Shown here one piece after another: positions 1 through 9,177 of a stretch of DNA of 64,000 nucleotides. Every line of letters begins with the position of its first letter. Position 1 is the first letter of the stretch. The notes below the pieces were generated by a model, which searched no databases, was not told the DNA's origin, and worked only from the letters and a program-made list of their open reading frames with translations. Source of the stretch: Corynebacterium uberis (GTDB lineage: Bacteria > Actinomycetota > Actinomycetes > Mycobacteriales > Mycobacteriaceae); assembly GCF_020616335.1 (NCBI RefSeq), contig NZ_CP085051.1, forward strand, positions 2,356,001 through 2,420,000, written 5' to 3'. The position numbers and the translations under genes are program-made.

Positions 1-228
1 TTTGCTTGCATCGAACCTATCCGCGAGCATCCCCGCGCCGAACATACTCATCGCGTATCCCACCATGTAAAGAACCATGGTTTGCTGAAGCTCAGAAATC
101 TCAACATTCAGGTCATTCGCCATTGGGAGGAAGTACGGGGTGATCAATGACAACCCAAGTTGCGGCGACATGACAACAAATAGGAGAACCAGATAAGATA
201 GACGGCCAGCCGGCCTATTGTGCAGCAT
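1..228 (-). CDS. MFS transporter, N-terminal part (cut by window edge)
   Basis: The first 76 codons of a gene running off the left edge. The translation starts MLHNRPAGRLSYLVLLFVV and has two hydrophobic segments (about residues 11-32 and 51-68), followed by GAGMLADRFDASK, which resembles the loop 2-3 signature of major facilitator efflux proteins of the Bcr/CflA or DHA type. A GAGGAG ribosome binding site lies about 8 nt before the ATG. The start is 11 nt after the stop of an oxidoreductase-like remnant on the same strand, so the two were probably one operon. Base composition is clearly more AT-rich than the cell-wall genes, which suggests acquired DNA. The substrate is unknown. Confidence 0.75.
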   Translation of the reverse strand, partial: MLHNRPAGRLSYLVLLFVVMSPQLGLSLITPYFLPMANDLNVEISELQQTMVLYMVGYAMSMFGAGMLADRFDASK

Positions 229-239
229 TCCTTAACTCC

Positions 240-416
240 TCAGATCGATGTCACCGACAATCTGCCGTGCGATAGTCTCGGCTGCATTTCAGATTTTGTC
301 ATCGCGCTGATGTAGTACACTTCTCCGGCAGTGACCTCACCGATAGCAAATATCGAATAATGTATTGCTCCATCCGCGCTTAAAACCTTGTTGGCCTCGA
401 CATCCACACCGATCCC
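240..416 (-). pseudogene. C-terminal remnant of a FAD/NAD(P)-type oxidoreductase
   Basis: On the minus strand an open frame ends in TGA at 240-242. Its last 50 or so residues include ADGAIHYSIFAIGEVTAGEV and YYISAMTKSEMQ. The pattern sxDGxixxxifAiGEvtxGe resembles the C-terminal FAD-binding loop of flavin-dependent NAD(P)-binding enzymes. Upstream of about 416 the sequence becomes GC-rich with no recognisable protein, and the GT4 gene ends at 562, so the N-terminal body of the enzyme is missing. I infer a deletion remnant whose downstream partner, the MFS gene, survives. The family assignment rests on this short segment only; the left boundary is the stop codon and the right boundary is approximate. 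Confidence 0.45.
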
Positions 417-535
417 CGAACTTGTTCCAGACAGCGTACCCGTCCTTCCGCTTCCACCACGCCCAGCGCGCGTGGGCCGAGCGAGACCTAGACAGGCAGG
501 CTGACCTCGGGTTCAGCTGCGTAGTCCGCGCTAGC

Positions 536-562
536 GGCGGCGCCGGACTCGTCCCCGCCGCC
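536..562 (-). terminator. GC-rich hairpin after the GT4 gene
   Basis: GGCGGCG (536-542) pairs with CGCCGCC (556-562) around a 13-nt loop, starting at the stop codon of the minus-strand glycosyltransferase. There is no T-run, so termination is only a possibility. Confidence 0.3.
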
Positions 563-1689
563 TACCTAGCCCGCACACGCGCGCTGAGAAGATCCTCCCA
601 GGCGGCCCCCGTGTCCCGCCAGGAATAGCTCGCGGCGCGGCTTCGTGCGGCGCGGCCGAGACGGTGCCGCAAGGGGGCGTCGATAAGCAAACGAGACACC
701 TGCGCGGCCAGCTGCTCCGGGGTATCCACCAGCAGCCCAGTCACACCGTCAACCACCGAGTCACGCAGGCCGCCACTGCTGTAATAGCCCACCGTGGGCA
801 CCCCATGCTGCGCGGCCTCCACCACCGCCAGGCCCCACCCCTCCTTCCGCGACGGCATGACATGCACCGCCGCGCGCGCCAACAGCGCATGCTTTGTGGC
901 CTCATCGACCTGCCCATGGAACACCACCCGATCCGCCACCCCGCGACGGCGGGCATAGCTGCGCAAACGGTCCTCCCACCAGCCAGAACCCACCACATCC
1001 AACACCACCCCCGGCAGCTGAGCCACCACATCCATCGCCTGCTCAATGCGCTTATGCGGAACCAGACGCGACAACGTGATCAGGTGCGCCGGGGACGTCG
1101 GCGCGGGATCAGACGCCGCGGTCACCGCCGCGGGAACCGGATCCACCCCATTGCGGATGATGCTGATCCGATCAGCCGCAACCCCCAAGCCCGTCAACTC
1201 GCGCGCACTCGACGCAGACACCGTCACCCACCGACTACGCCGATGCACCCGCGGCGACAACCACGACTCACACCACCAGCCCACCCGCGACAACACCGGC
1301 CCCGCCACCGGCCACTGCTCCCGATGACAATGATGCGTCAACACCACCACCGGCGCGCCCGCCCACAGCCGCGCAAAAAACGGCACCCCATTTTGCGTAT
1401 CCACCACCACATCCACCCCTCGCAGCGGACCCACCCCCAACCGGCCAGCAAGCATGGCCAGCCACGCCCGCGGATACACCGTCAACTTGCCGCCCCCACG
1501 CGAAAACGCCACGCCGCCCGTCGCCGGCGTGGCCGGATCCCACCGGCGTGCCCCCGGATACGCCGCCGTGCGGTAAACCACCTCATGGCCCCGGCCGGCC
1601 AAGTAGGCGCCCACCCGCTCCAGGTAACGCTCAGAACCACCACCCTGCGGGTGATGCGTATCGCGCCAGCACAGCAAAAGGATCTTCAT
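562..1689 (-). CDS. GT4 family glycosyltransferase
   Basis: A 375-residue, GT-B fold glycosyltransferase of family 4. The N terminus MKILLLCWRDTHHPQGGGSE, with the GGGSERY nucleotide-sugar loop and GHEV, is typical. The C-terminal half has EGWGLAVVEAAQHGVPTV (about residue 281), the EX7E donor-binding motif, then DGVTGLLV. It lacks membrane segments, so it probably works at the cytoplasmic face, transferring a sugar from a nucleotide donor to an envelope glycolipid or polysaccharide. It is divergent from a methyltransferase gene (start-to-start gap about 93 nt), a pairing I recall near pck in other corynebacteria. One copy of the GCTTATCGACG motif (673-688) lies in its coding sequence, read as LIDAP. 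Donor and acceptor cannot be told from sequence. Confidence 0.85.
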   Translation of the reverse strand: MKILLLCWRDTHHPQGGGSERYLERVGAYLAGRGHEVVYRTAAYPGARRWDPATPATGGVAFSRGGGKLTVYPRAWLAMLAGRLGVGPLRGVDVVVDTQNGVPFFARLWAGAPVVVLTHHCHREQWPVAGPVLSRVGWWCESWLSPRVHRRSRWVTVSASSARELTGLGVAADRISIIRNGVDPVPAAVTAASDPAPTSPAHLITLSRLVPHKRIEQAMDVVAQLPGVVLDVVGSGWWEDRLRSYARRRGVADRVVFHGQVDEATKHALLARAAVHVMPSRKEGWGLAVVEAAQHGVPTVGYYSSGGLRDSVVDGVTGLLVDTPEQLAAQVSRLLIDAPLRHRLGRAARSRAASYSWRDTGAAWEDLLSARVRAR

Positions 1690-1782
1690 TGCCGCCTCAG
1701 TCTACGGTGCCCACCGGCCGTCGCGCGGGGCGGGGACGGTGGTGGGATGCGGGGGCGTCGGCACGCGCTACCCTTAGCTTCC

Positions 1783-2577
1783 GTGAACGCCGCCCAGCCA
1801 GCCCTGCGCACCCTGCCCACCACCGCCCGGCGCGCCACCCTGCGCCGCGCCCTCGGCCTGCTGGCAGACTTCCGCTACGAGCAACCCGACCCGGCGCGCT
1901 TCTACCACCACCTCGCCGCCGACACCGCCCAGCTCATCGCCGCAATCGTGCGCGACACCCACGGCACCGACCTATCCGGGGCGCGCATCCTCGACGTCGG
2001 TGGCGGACCCGGCTACTTCGCCGCAGAATTCGCCCGGCGCAAAGCCCACTACATCACCGTCGAACCCGACGCCGGAGAGATGAGCGCCGCCGGCATCACC
2101 GTGGCGGCCAGCGTGCGCGGATCCGGCGACCACCTGCCCATAGCCACCAACTCCCTAGACGTGGCCTACAGCTCCAACGTTGCCGAACACGTGGCCCACC
2201 CGTGGGCCCTCGGCGACGAGATGCTGCGGGTCACCCGGCCCGGCGGACTAGTCATCTACAGCTACACCGTCTGGCTCGGCCCCTTCGGCGGCCACGAAAC
2301 CGGACTATGGCAACACTACGTGGGCGGCGACTTCGCCCGCGACCGCTACACCCAGCGCCACGGCCACCCGCCGAAAAACGTCTACGGCCAGTCCCTATTC
2401 GCCCTGTCCTGCGCCGCGGGCCTGGACTGGGCGCGCCAGGCCCAGGAGCGCGGCGCCGCGCGTATCCTGGGGGCCTTCCCCCGCTATCACCCCTGGTGGG
2501 CATGGTGGGTCGCCCGCGTGCCCGGCCTGCGCGAGGTTGCTACCTCCAACCTGGTGCTCGTGCTGGAGGTGGCGTAG
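1783..2577 (+). CDS. Class I SAM-dependent methyltransferase
   Basis: A 264-residue methyltransferase of the Methyltransf_11 type. Motif I is ILDVGGGPGYFAAEF (about residue 69), an acidic residue follows at VEPDAGE, and SSNVAEHVAHPW matches the post-motif region. The C terminus keeps KNVYGQSLF and a PRYHPWW segment. The start chosen is GTG 1783; a TACCCT -10-like hexamer lies at 1769-1774, 8 nt before it, and there is no Shine-Dalgarno, so the mRNA may be leaderless. The longer open frame upstream is antisense to the glycosyltransferase and is rejected. The partner GT suggests a role in methylating an envelope glycan or lipid; the substrate is unknown. Confidence 0.82.
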   Translation: MNAAQPALRTLPTTARRATLRRALGLLADFRYEQPDPARFYHHLAADTAQLIAAIVRDTHGTDLSGARILDVGGGPGYFAAEFARRKAHYITVEPDAGEMSAAGITVAASVRGSGDHLPIATNSLDVAYSSNVAEHVAHPWALGDEMLRVTRPGGLVIYSYTVWLGPFGGHETGLWQHYVGGDFARDRYTQRHGHPPKNVYGQSLFALSCAAGLDWARQAQERGAARILGAFPRYHPWWAWWVARVPGLREVATSNLVLVLEVA

Positions 2578-2579
2578 CG

Positions 2580-2716
2580 GGCTGGGGTCTTCCTGCTGAG
2601 CCGGTTGGGGTCTTCCTGCTGAGCCGGCTGGGGTCTTCCTGCCGAGCCGGTTGGGCTTTCCCCGCCGAGCGGGCTGAAGTTTGCCGCCGAGCGGGCTGGG
2701 CTTTCCCCGCCGAGCG
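2580..2716. repeat. Tandem repeat, six units of about 23 bp
   Basis: Six head-to-tail units, starting at 2580, 2603, 2626, 2649, 2672 (22 bp) and 2694. The shared pattern is GGYTGGG, then a TYTTCC-type core, then GCYGAGC. The array begins 3 nt after the methyltransferase stop. The last three units have drifted (TTTCCCCGCCGAGCG in place of TCTTCCTGCTGAGCC), which suggests old duplications followed by divergence. No function is evident. Confidence 0.85.
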
Positions 2717-2774
2717 GGAGGGTCCAAAGGGAGATGAAAGTTGGGCCGAACGGACCTAGTAATACAACACAGGA

Positions 2775-3230
2775 ATGGATACTCTGAGCACCATGACTAC
2801 TTTTGCCACCACCGCAGTGTCCCTAACCGCCGTCCTGTCCGCCGCGCTGGCACCACTATCCAGCGCCGCCTCCGCACACCCCGCCCCCGCCACTGAAGGA
2901 CAGGCCACCGCCGTGGAATCCATCAACACCTCCCTCGAAGACACCACATGGCACCTCAAGGGTGCCCCCGACGCGCACTTCCGCATCACTGGTGAGCGCA
3001 TCACCGGATCCGACTCCTGCAACACCTTCACCGGCACGGCCACCGCCTACGGCGAGCACGTCGAGTTCGGCCCCCTGGCCACCACGCTGATGGCCTGCAT
3101 GGGCACCGAGGACACCCAGCAGACCATCCACGCCGCCCTGCGCGAGCAGCGCATCGTCGGCATCGACGGCACCACGCTGACGCTGACCGACGCCGTGAGC
3201 GGCGACTCCTGGGAATTCACCGCGGAGTAA
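2775..3230 (+). CDS. Secreted META (HslJ-like) domain protein
   Basis: A 151-residue exported protein. The hydrophobic signal segment runs from about residue 8 to 34 with an ASAHPAPA-type cleavage region. The mature part has TWHLKG, a GSDSCNTFTG motif and FGPLATTLMACMG, the hallmark of the META domain seen in HslJ and other small envelope proteins. The length fits a single-domain protein. The start is ambiguous: ATG 2775 sits about 9 nt after a TAATAC hexamer (2760-2765) and could be leaderless, while ATG 2793 would still leave a complete signal peptide. There is no lipobox cysteine. The function of META proteins is poorly known; envelope stress is the usual inference. Confidence 0.75.
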   Translation: MDTLSTMTTFATTAVSLTAVLSAALAPLSSAASAHPAPATEGQATAVESINTSLEDTTWHLKGAPDAHFRITGERITGSDSCNTFTGTATAYGEHVEFGPLATTLMACMGTEDTQQTIHAALREQRIVGIDGTTLTLTDAVSGDSWEFTAE

Positions 3231-3276
3231 ACCAGAGGACAGCAGGACGTCACCCGCTGCGCCTACCGTCAGCGTG

Positions 3277-4248
3277 GTGACCTCCGCCAGCCTGCTACTG
3301 AGCGCCTGCCTCGGCGCCGCCGTCCTGGCTACCAGCCCCCTGCCCGCCGCACCGAACTTCGGCGGCATCTCCGGGCTCGACCACCGCGACGACGGCACCT
3401 TTTTTGCGCTTTCCGACGACCCCTCCTCCCGCGCCCCCGCCCGCTTCTACCAGGTAGCGCTGCCCCCAGCCGAGCCCGCGCGTGTCCTGTCCACCACCAC
3501 CCTGACCGACCCGTCCGGCGCGCCCTACGCCCCCGGCACCGTCGACCCGGAATCCCTGCGCGTCCTCGACCCCACCACCGTGGCCTGGACCACCGAAACC
3601 ACCGGGCAGATCGTGGTCTCTACTGTCACCGGGCGCGAACTGCGCCGCATCACCCCGCCGGCCTACCACCACCCCGACGCCGCGGGCACCACCGGCTTTC
3701 GGCCCAACGCCTCCCTCGAAGGGCTGGCCTTCGTGCCGCAGCTGGGCCAGCTGGTCACCGTCACCGAAGCCAGCCTCATCCAAGACGGGCCCCGCAACAC
3801 CCCCACCGCCGGCATGCGGGTGCGTATCACCCGCTTCGACCTGGCCACCGGCACGCCGCTTGCCGAATACGCCCTCCACGTCGACCCCCTCTACCCCGGC
3901 GCCGCCGACCGCGGCGTCTCCGAGATCATCGCCGACCCCGCCCACCCTGGCACCGGGTTCTACATCCTGGAACGCGGCTACCTGCCCGGGCACGGAAACC
4001 GGGCCGAAATCTACCGCATTGACACCAGCGCCGCCACGGATGTGCTGGGCCGACCCCGCCTGGACGGCACCGAAACGCCGGTGACAAAGCAGCTGGTAGC
4101 AGACCTGGCCGCCGACGGGGCGAACCCGGATAACGTCGAGGCGTTGTCCTGGGATCCCGACGAGCCGGGCGTACTGCTGGTGGCCAGCGATGACAACTTC
4201 AACCCTGCCCAAAAGGGACTTGTCCACCGCGTGCGCACCTGCCAGTGA
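3277..4248 (+). CDS. Exported esterase-like phytase family protein
   Basis: About 323 residues with a signal peptide (VTSASLLLSACLGAAVLA, cleavage near residue 20-25). The mature part starts FGGISGLDHRDDGTFFALSD, the N-terminal blade of the 'esterase-like activity of phytase' family, and later has NASLEGLAF, TRFDLATG, DNVEALSWDPDEPGVLLVASDDNF, matching that beta-propeller family to its end. GTG codons occur at 3274 and 3277; TACCGT at 3264-3269 is 7 nt before the second, so GTG 3277 as a leaderless start is preferred. It is not obviously in an operon. Activity on a phosphoester or other substrate is inferred from the family name only. Confidence 0.75.
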   Translation: MTSASLLLSACLGAAVLATSPLPAAPNFGGISGLDHRDDGTFFALSDDPSSRAPARFYQVALPPAEPARVLSTTTLTDPSGAPYAPGTVDPESLRVLDPTTVAWTTETTGQIVVSTVTGRELRRITPPAYHHPDAAGTTGFRPNASLEGLAFVPQLGQLVTVTEASLIQDGPRNTPTAGMRVRITRFDLATGTPLAEYALHVDPLYPGAADRGVSEIIADPAHPGTGFYILERGYLPGHGNRAEIYRIDTSAATDVLGRPRLDGTETPVTKQLVADLAADGANPDNVEALSWDPDEPGVLLVASDDNFNPAQKGLVHRVRTCQ

Positions 4249-4305
4249 GGCGTGTCACTGACCGAAGGCTGAGCAAAGAATCTCAAAACAATTATCCTGG
4301 GAATT

Positions 4306-5451
4306 ATGAAGAAAACTCGCCTGCTGTGCGCGGCCGCAACCGCCGCGCTCCTCATGCCCCTGGCCACCCCCGCGGGGGCGGCCCCCGCCCTACCCACACT
4401 GCCGGGGGTGCCAGCACTCCCGGCGCTACCAGAGCTGCCCGCGCTGCCTGGGGTGCCCGGCCTACCGGCCGCGGGTGACCTGCCCGCGGTGCCGTCCTCC
4501 TCCACCCCGAATGGGCCTGCTGCCCCTGCCGCTCCGGCTGCTCCTGCTGCCCCGGCGGCATCCAAGGCCTCCCCCGCGATCCCGGACACCCTGCCCTTCT
4601 TCCCGCAGGTCACGGAGAACCCGCAGGTCACGGTCACGCATGAGGATGGCACCCCGGTGGGCACCACCCCCGTCCACCGCGGCGACACGCTCATCGTCCA
4701 CGGCACCGGATTCTCCCCGGAGGCGAACAAGGGCGGCTTCCCGCTGCCCATCCCCCCGGGAGTGTCCAACGGCGTCTTCGTCCTCTACGGGGCCTTCCCG
4801 GATCACTGGCGCCCCTCCGAGGGCGCCCCGGGTTCCACCCGCACGCACCCCCACGATCGCGTGACCTGGGTCATGCCGGAAGGCACGCTGAACACCATCC
4901 CGCAGGGATCCATCGATATGCGCCGCTCCATCGCCCGCCAGGCCCAGCCCATGCGCGAGGACGGCTCCTTCGACGCCCGCGTGACCGTCAACCCCCCGGA
5001 GCACACCACCGGCGATAACTGGGGCATCTACGTCTACCCCGGCGCCGGATCCGTGAACGCGGCCGAGGAGATCTACGTGCCCATCCCTTACTCCCCGGAG
5101 CCGGGTCCGAACACCCCGCCCGCACCGTCGCCCGACCTGGTGCTCGACGCCGGGCTGGTCTACCGGGCCACGGAGGCCACCAAGGGTGGCATCAACGCCA
5201 AGGATGGGGCCATGAAGCTCGACGGGGACAAGGTGGCCTTCACCAAGGACACGGACGGCCCCAACGATGGCATCCAGCGCTACCACGGCACCGTGATTGC
5301 CACCGCCCGATTCAACCTGGTGGAAGTTGCCTTGGCTGACCCGTGGATCGAGCCGCAGGACAACGGGCCCGCGCTGATTACCGCTCGAGTTTCCAAGAGC
5401 TACAACGTGGGCCCGGATGAGATGGTGCGCGTGCCCATCGGGATCCGCTAA
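4306..5451 (+). CDS. Secreted Pro/Ala-rich surface protein of unknown function
   Basis: A 381-residue protein with a clear Sec signal (MKKTRLLCAAATAALLMPLA, cleavage after AGA). Residues 26-90 are low-complexity: about seven LP/VP-based steps (PALPALPELPALPGVPGLP), then an APAAPAAPAA tract, probably a wall-spanning stalk. The folded part starts near residue 95; VHRGDTLIVHGTGFSP resembles Ig-like or neocarzinostatin-like modules of actinobacterial surface proteins. The last 40 residues (ARFNLVEVALADPWIEP, then ALITARVS) faintly recall the end of HtaA haem-binding domains, but no conserved haem Tyr/His pattern is evident. No sortase motif or C-terminal anchor is seen. A TATCCT hexamer at 4293-4298, 7 nt before the ATG, suggests a leaderless start. 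Confidence 0.7.
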   Translation: MKKTRLLCAAATAALLMPLATPAGAAPALPTLPGVPALPALPELPALPGVPGLPAAGDLPAVPSSSTPNGPAAPAAPAAPAAPAASKASPAIPDTLPFFPQVTENPQVTVTHEDGTPVGTTPVHRGDTLIVHGTGFSPEANKGGFPLPIPPGVSNGVFVLYGAFPDHWRPSEGAPGSTRTHPHDRVTWVMPEGTLNTIPQGSIDMRRSIARQAQPMREDGSFDARVTVNPPEHTTGDNWGIYVYPGAGSVNAAEEIYVPIPYSPEPGPNTPPAPSPDLVLDAGLVYRATEATKGGINAKDGAMKLDGDKVAFTKDTDGPNDGIQRYHGTVIATARFNLVEVALADPWIEPQDNGPALITARVSKSYNVGPDEMVRVPIGIR

Positions 5452-5474
5452 CACCTGCCCGCGGGGGCGGGCGC

Positions 5475-5498
5475 CGGCTGGCCTGTACGGGCCAGCCG
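5475..5498. terminator. Hairpin between convergent genes
   Basis: CGGCTGGCC (5475-5483) pairs perfectly with GGCCAGCCG (5490-5498) around a 6-nt loop, in the 56-nt gap between the convergent ends of the secreted protein gene and pckG. It could terminate both strands. No clear T-run follows. Confidence 0.6.
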
Positions 5499-5507
5499 CT
5501 TGGGGGA

Positions 5508-7334
<1,827 letters not shown>

Positions 7335-7642
7335 GCCTACTCCTGATCTTTCACGGTCGTGGGACGTGTGTTTTCCATTTCAAGGGTAACGGTTTGTCCC
7401 CATCGAAGTGAGTTCTTTTACCCCCACGCGCCCCCTGGGCAGATCCACGAAACCACAGAAACACGCAGGTAATGCGGCGATGGCGGGAATTTCGGGCACG
7501 GCTAGGCATGACGGGCGCCACATCCTCGTGGATTTTCACCCCCCGTTTGGGGGAGAGCGAAATCACATAAACTACGGCGCGCCGTAACCCTGTGAGAGGG
7601 GGAGTTTGCCGGTACTGAGCCCACACAGGACAATGGAACACG
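7335..7642. other. Divergent intergenic region, pckG / trmB
   Basis: 308 nt with both promoters. For trmB a TAAACT hexamer lies at 7568-7573, about 70 nt before the ATG. For pckG, on the minus strand, TACCCT (forward 7384-7389) is a possible -10. CGGCGCGCCG at 7576-7585 is a small palindrome. No gene, RNA or operator could be assigned confidently. Confidence 0.4.
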
Positions 7643-8449
7643 ATGAACGCAACGCCCCCACCCCAGCCCGGCCTCGGCGACCTGCCCCCCGGCCGCCCCC
7701 TCCAGTCCACCTTCGACGACGGCCTGGACTACCCCCGCCTGGGCACGGTCTCCTTCCGCCGCGGCACCCTCACCGCCAACCAGCAACAACTCTGGGAGAC
7801 CATGTGGCCACGGTGGGGACGAGTGCTCAGCGATGAGCGCATCGACGTCGATACGTGGTTCGGACGAACCGACGCGCCCACCATCGTGGAAATCGGCTCC
7901 GGAACCGGCACCTCCACCGTGGCCATGGCCCCGCTGGAGCCCGAAACCAACATCATCGCCGTGGAACTGTACAAGCCCGGGCTGGCCAAAATGCTCGGCG
8001 CCGCCGTGCGCGCGGACATCTCCAATCTGCGCATGGTCCGCGGCGACGGCATCGAAGTGCTCAACCGCATGATCGCCCCCGGCAGCCTCGACGGCATCCG
8101 CGTGTTCTTCCCCGACCCCTGGCCCAAGGCCCGCCACCACAAGCGCCGCATCATCCAATCCGGCCCGCTGCACCTCATGGCCACCCGCCTCAAGCCCGGC
8201 GGGGTGCTCCACGTGGCCACGGACCACGCCGACTACGCCGACTGGATCCGCGAACTCGTCGACGTCGAGCCCCTGCTTGAATACAAGGGCTGGCCCTGGC
8301 CGGAGTGCCCCATCCTCACCGACCGGCAGGTCATCACCAAGTTCGAGGGCCGCGGGCTGGACCTCGATCACACCATCACCGAATTCCTGTGGCAGCGCAC
8401 CCCGCTTATCGACGCCGCCGCCACCACACAGGAGGCCACACCGCAGTGA
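7643..8449 (+). CDS. trmB: tRNA (guanine-N7-)-methyltransferase
   Basis: A 268-residue TrmB, which forms m7G46 in tRNA using S-adenosylmethionine. The SAM-binding motif is [15 protein letters not shown] (about residue 82), and the family signature [16 protein letters not shown] begins near residue 154. The C terminus has [19 protein letters not shown], the TxFExxG motif region. The stop TGA overlaps the GTG start of the next gene (GTGA), so translation is probably coupled. The order trmB, NYN protein, MmpL matches the mycobacterial mmpL3 region (Rv0208c to Rv0206c). A GCTTATCGACGCC motif copy lies at 8404-8416 near the 3' end. Confidence 0.95.
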   Translation: MNATPPPQPGLGDLPPGRPLQSTFDDGLDYPRLGTVSFRRGTLTANQQQLWETMWPRWGRVLSDERIDVDTWFGRTDAPTIVEIGSGTGTSTVAMAPLEPETNIIAVELYKPGLAKMLGAAVRADISNLRMVRGDGIEVLNRMIAPGSLDGIRVFFPDPWPKARHHKRRIIQSGPLHLMATRLKPGGVLHVATDHADYADWIRELVDVEPLLEYKGWPWPECPILTDRQVITKFEGRGLDLDHTITEFLWQRTPLIDAAATTQEATPQ

Positions 8450-9126
8450 GCGACTACCACACCGTCCCCCACCCCTACGCCCCCGGCGCGCAACCCGGCC
8501 CGCCGACGGCGCTGCTGGTGTGGGACGCGCCCAACATCGACATGGGACTGGGCGCCATCCTCGGCGGGCGACCCACCTCCGCCTTCCGCCCGCGTTTTGA
8601 CGCCCTGGGCCGCTGGCTCATCGAGCACGCCGCCGGGCTGCCGGAGCTTCACGGCCAGGCGGCCGTGCCGGAAGCCACCGTGTTTACCAACGTCGCCCCC
8701 GGCGGCGCGGAGGCGGTGCGCCCCTGGGTCGAGGCCCTGCGCAACATCGGCTTTGCCGTCTTTGCCAAGCCCAAGACCTCCGAGGACTCCGATGTGGATC
8801 CGGACATGCTCGCGCACATCCGGCGGCGTCGACAAGAAGGAGTGCTCGCCGGGGTGGTGGTCGCCTCCGCCGACGGGCGCAACTTCCAGGACACCCTCGA
8901 AGAACTCGCCGCCGACGGCGTGCCCGTCACTGTGGTGGGTTTCCACGAGCGCGCCTCCTGGGCCATCGGCCACGAGACTATAGACTTCATTGATCTTGAA
9001 GACATCCCCGGCGTCTTCCGCGAGCCACTGCCGCGCGTCAACCTCGACGACCTGCCCGCCGCGGGCGCCTGGCTGCAACCGCTGCGCCCGCTCACCGCGC
9101 TGCTGCACGAGGCCCGCCACGACTAG
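8446..9126 (+). CDS. NYN domain (PIN-like) protein
   Basis: 226 residues. [19 protein letters not shown] (about residue 22) is the NYN/LabA-like active-site strand with the conserved Asp-Asn, and [22 protein letters not shown] and VTVVGF supply the second acidic cluster and following strand. NYN proteins are PIN-fold, metal-dependent RNases. The start is GTG 8446, overlapping the trmB stop; the AGGAGG-like sequence 12 nt upstream supports it. It corresponds to the Rv0207c position between trmB and mmpL3. A link to trehalose monomycolate export is suggested only by the conserved neighbourhood. Confidence 0.82.
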   Translation: MSDYHTVPHPYAPGAQPGPPTALLVWDAPNIDMGLGAILGGRPTSAFRPRFDALGRWLIEHAAGLPELHGQAAVPEATVFTNVAPGGAEAVRPWVEALRNIGFAVFAKPKTSEDSDVDPDMLAHIRRRRQEGVLAGVVVASADGRNFQDTLEELAADGVPVTVVGFHERASWAIGHETIDFIDLEDIPGVFREPLPRVNLDDLPAAGAWLQPLRPLTALLHEARHD

Positions 9127-9177
9127 GCGCCAGCCGCATCGGCGCCACAGACAACAAATAAGGGAAGGAGTTCCCCG

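Noticed and set aside
664..1782. Long extension of the methyltransferase frame upstream
   Set aside because: It is opposite the GT4 gene and Arg/His/Pro-rich; the methyltransferase starts at GTG 1783.
4306..5451. HtaA-type haem-binding protein
   Set aside because: Only a faint resemblance in the last 40 residues; no conserved Tyr/His pattern and no haem-uptake neighbours.
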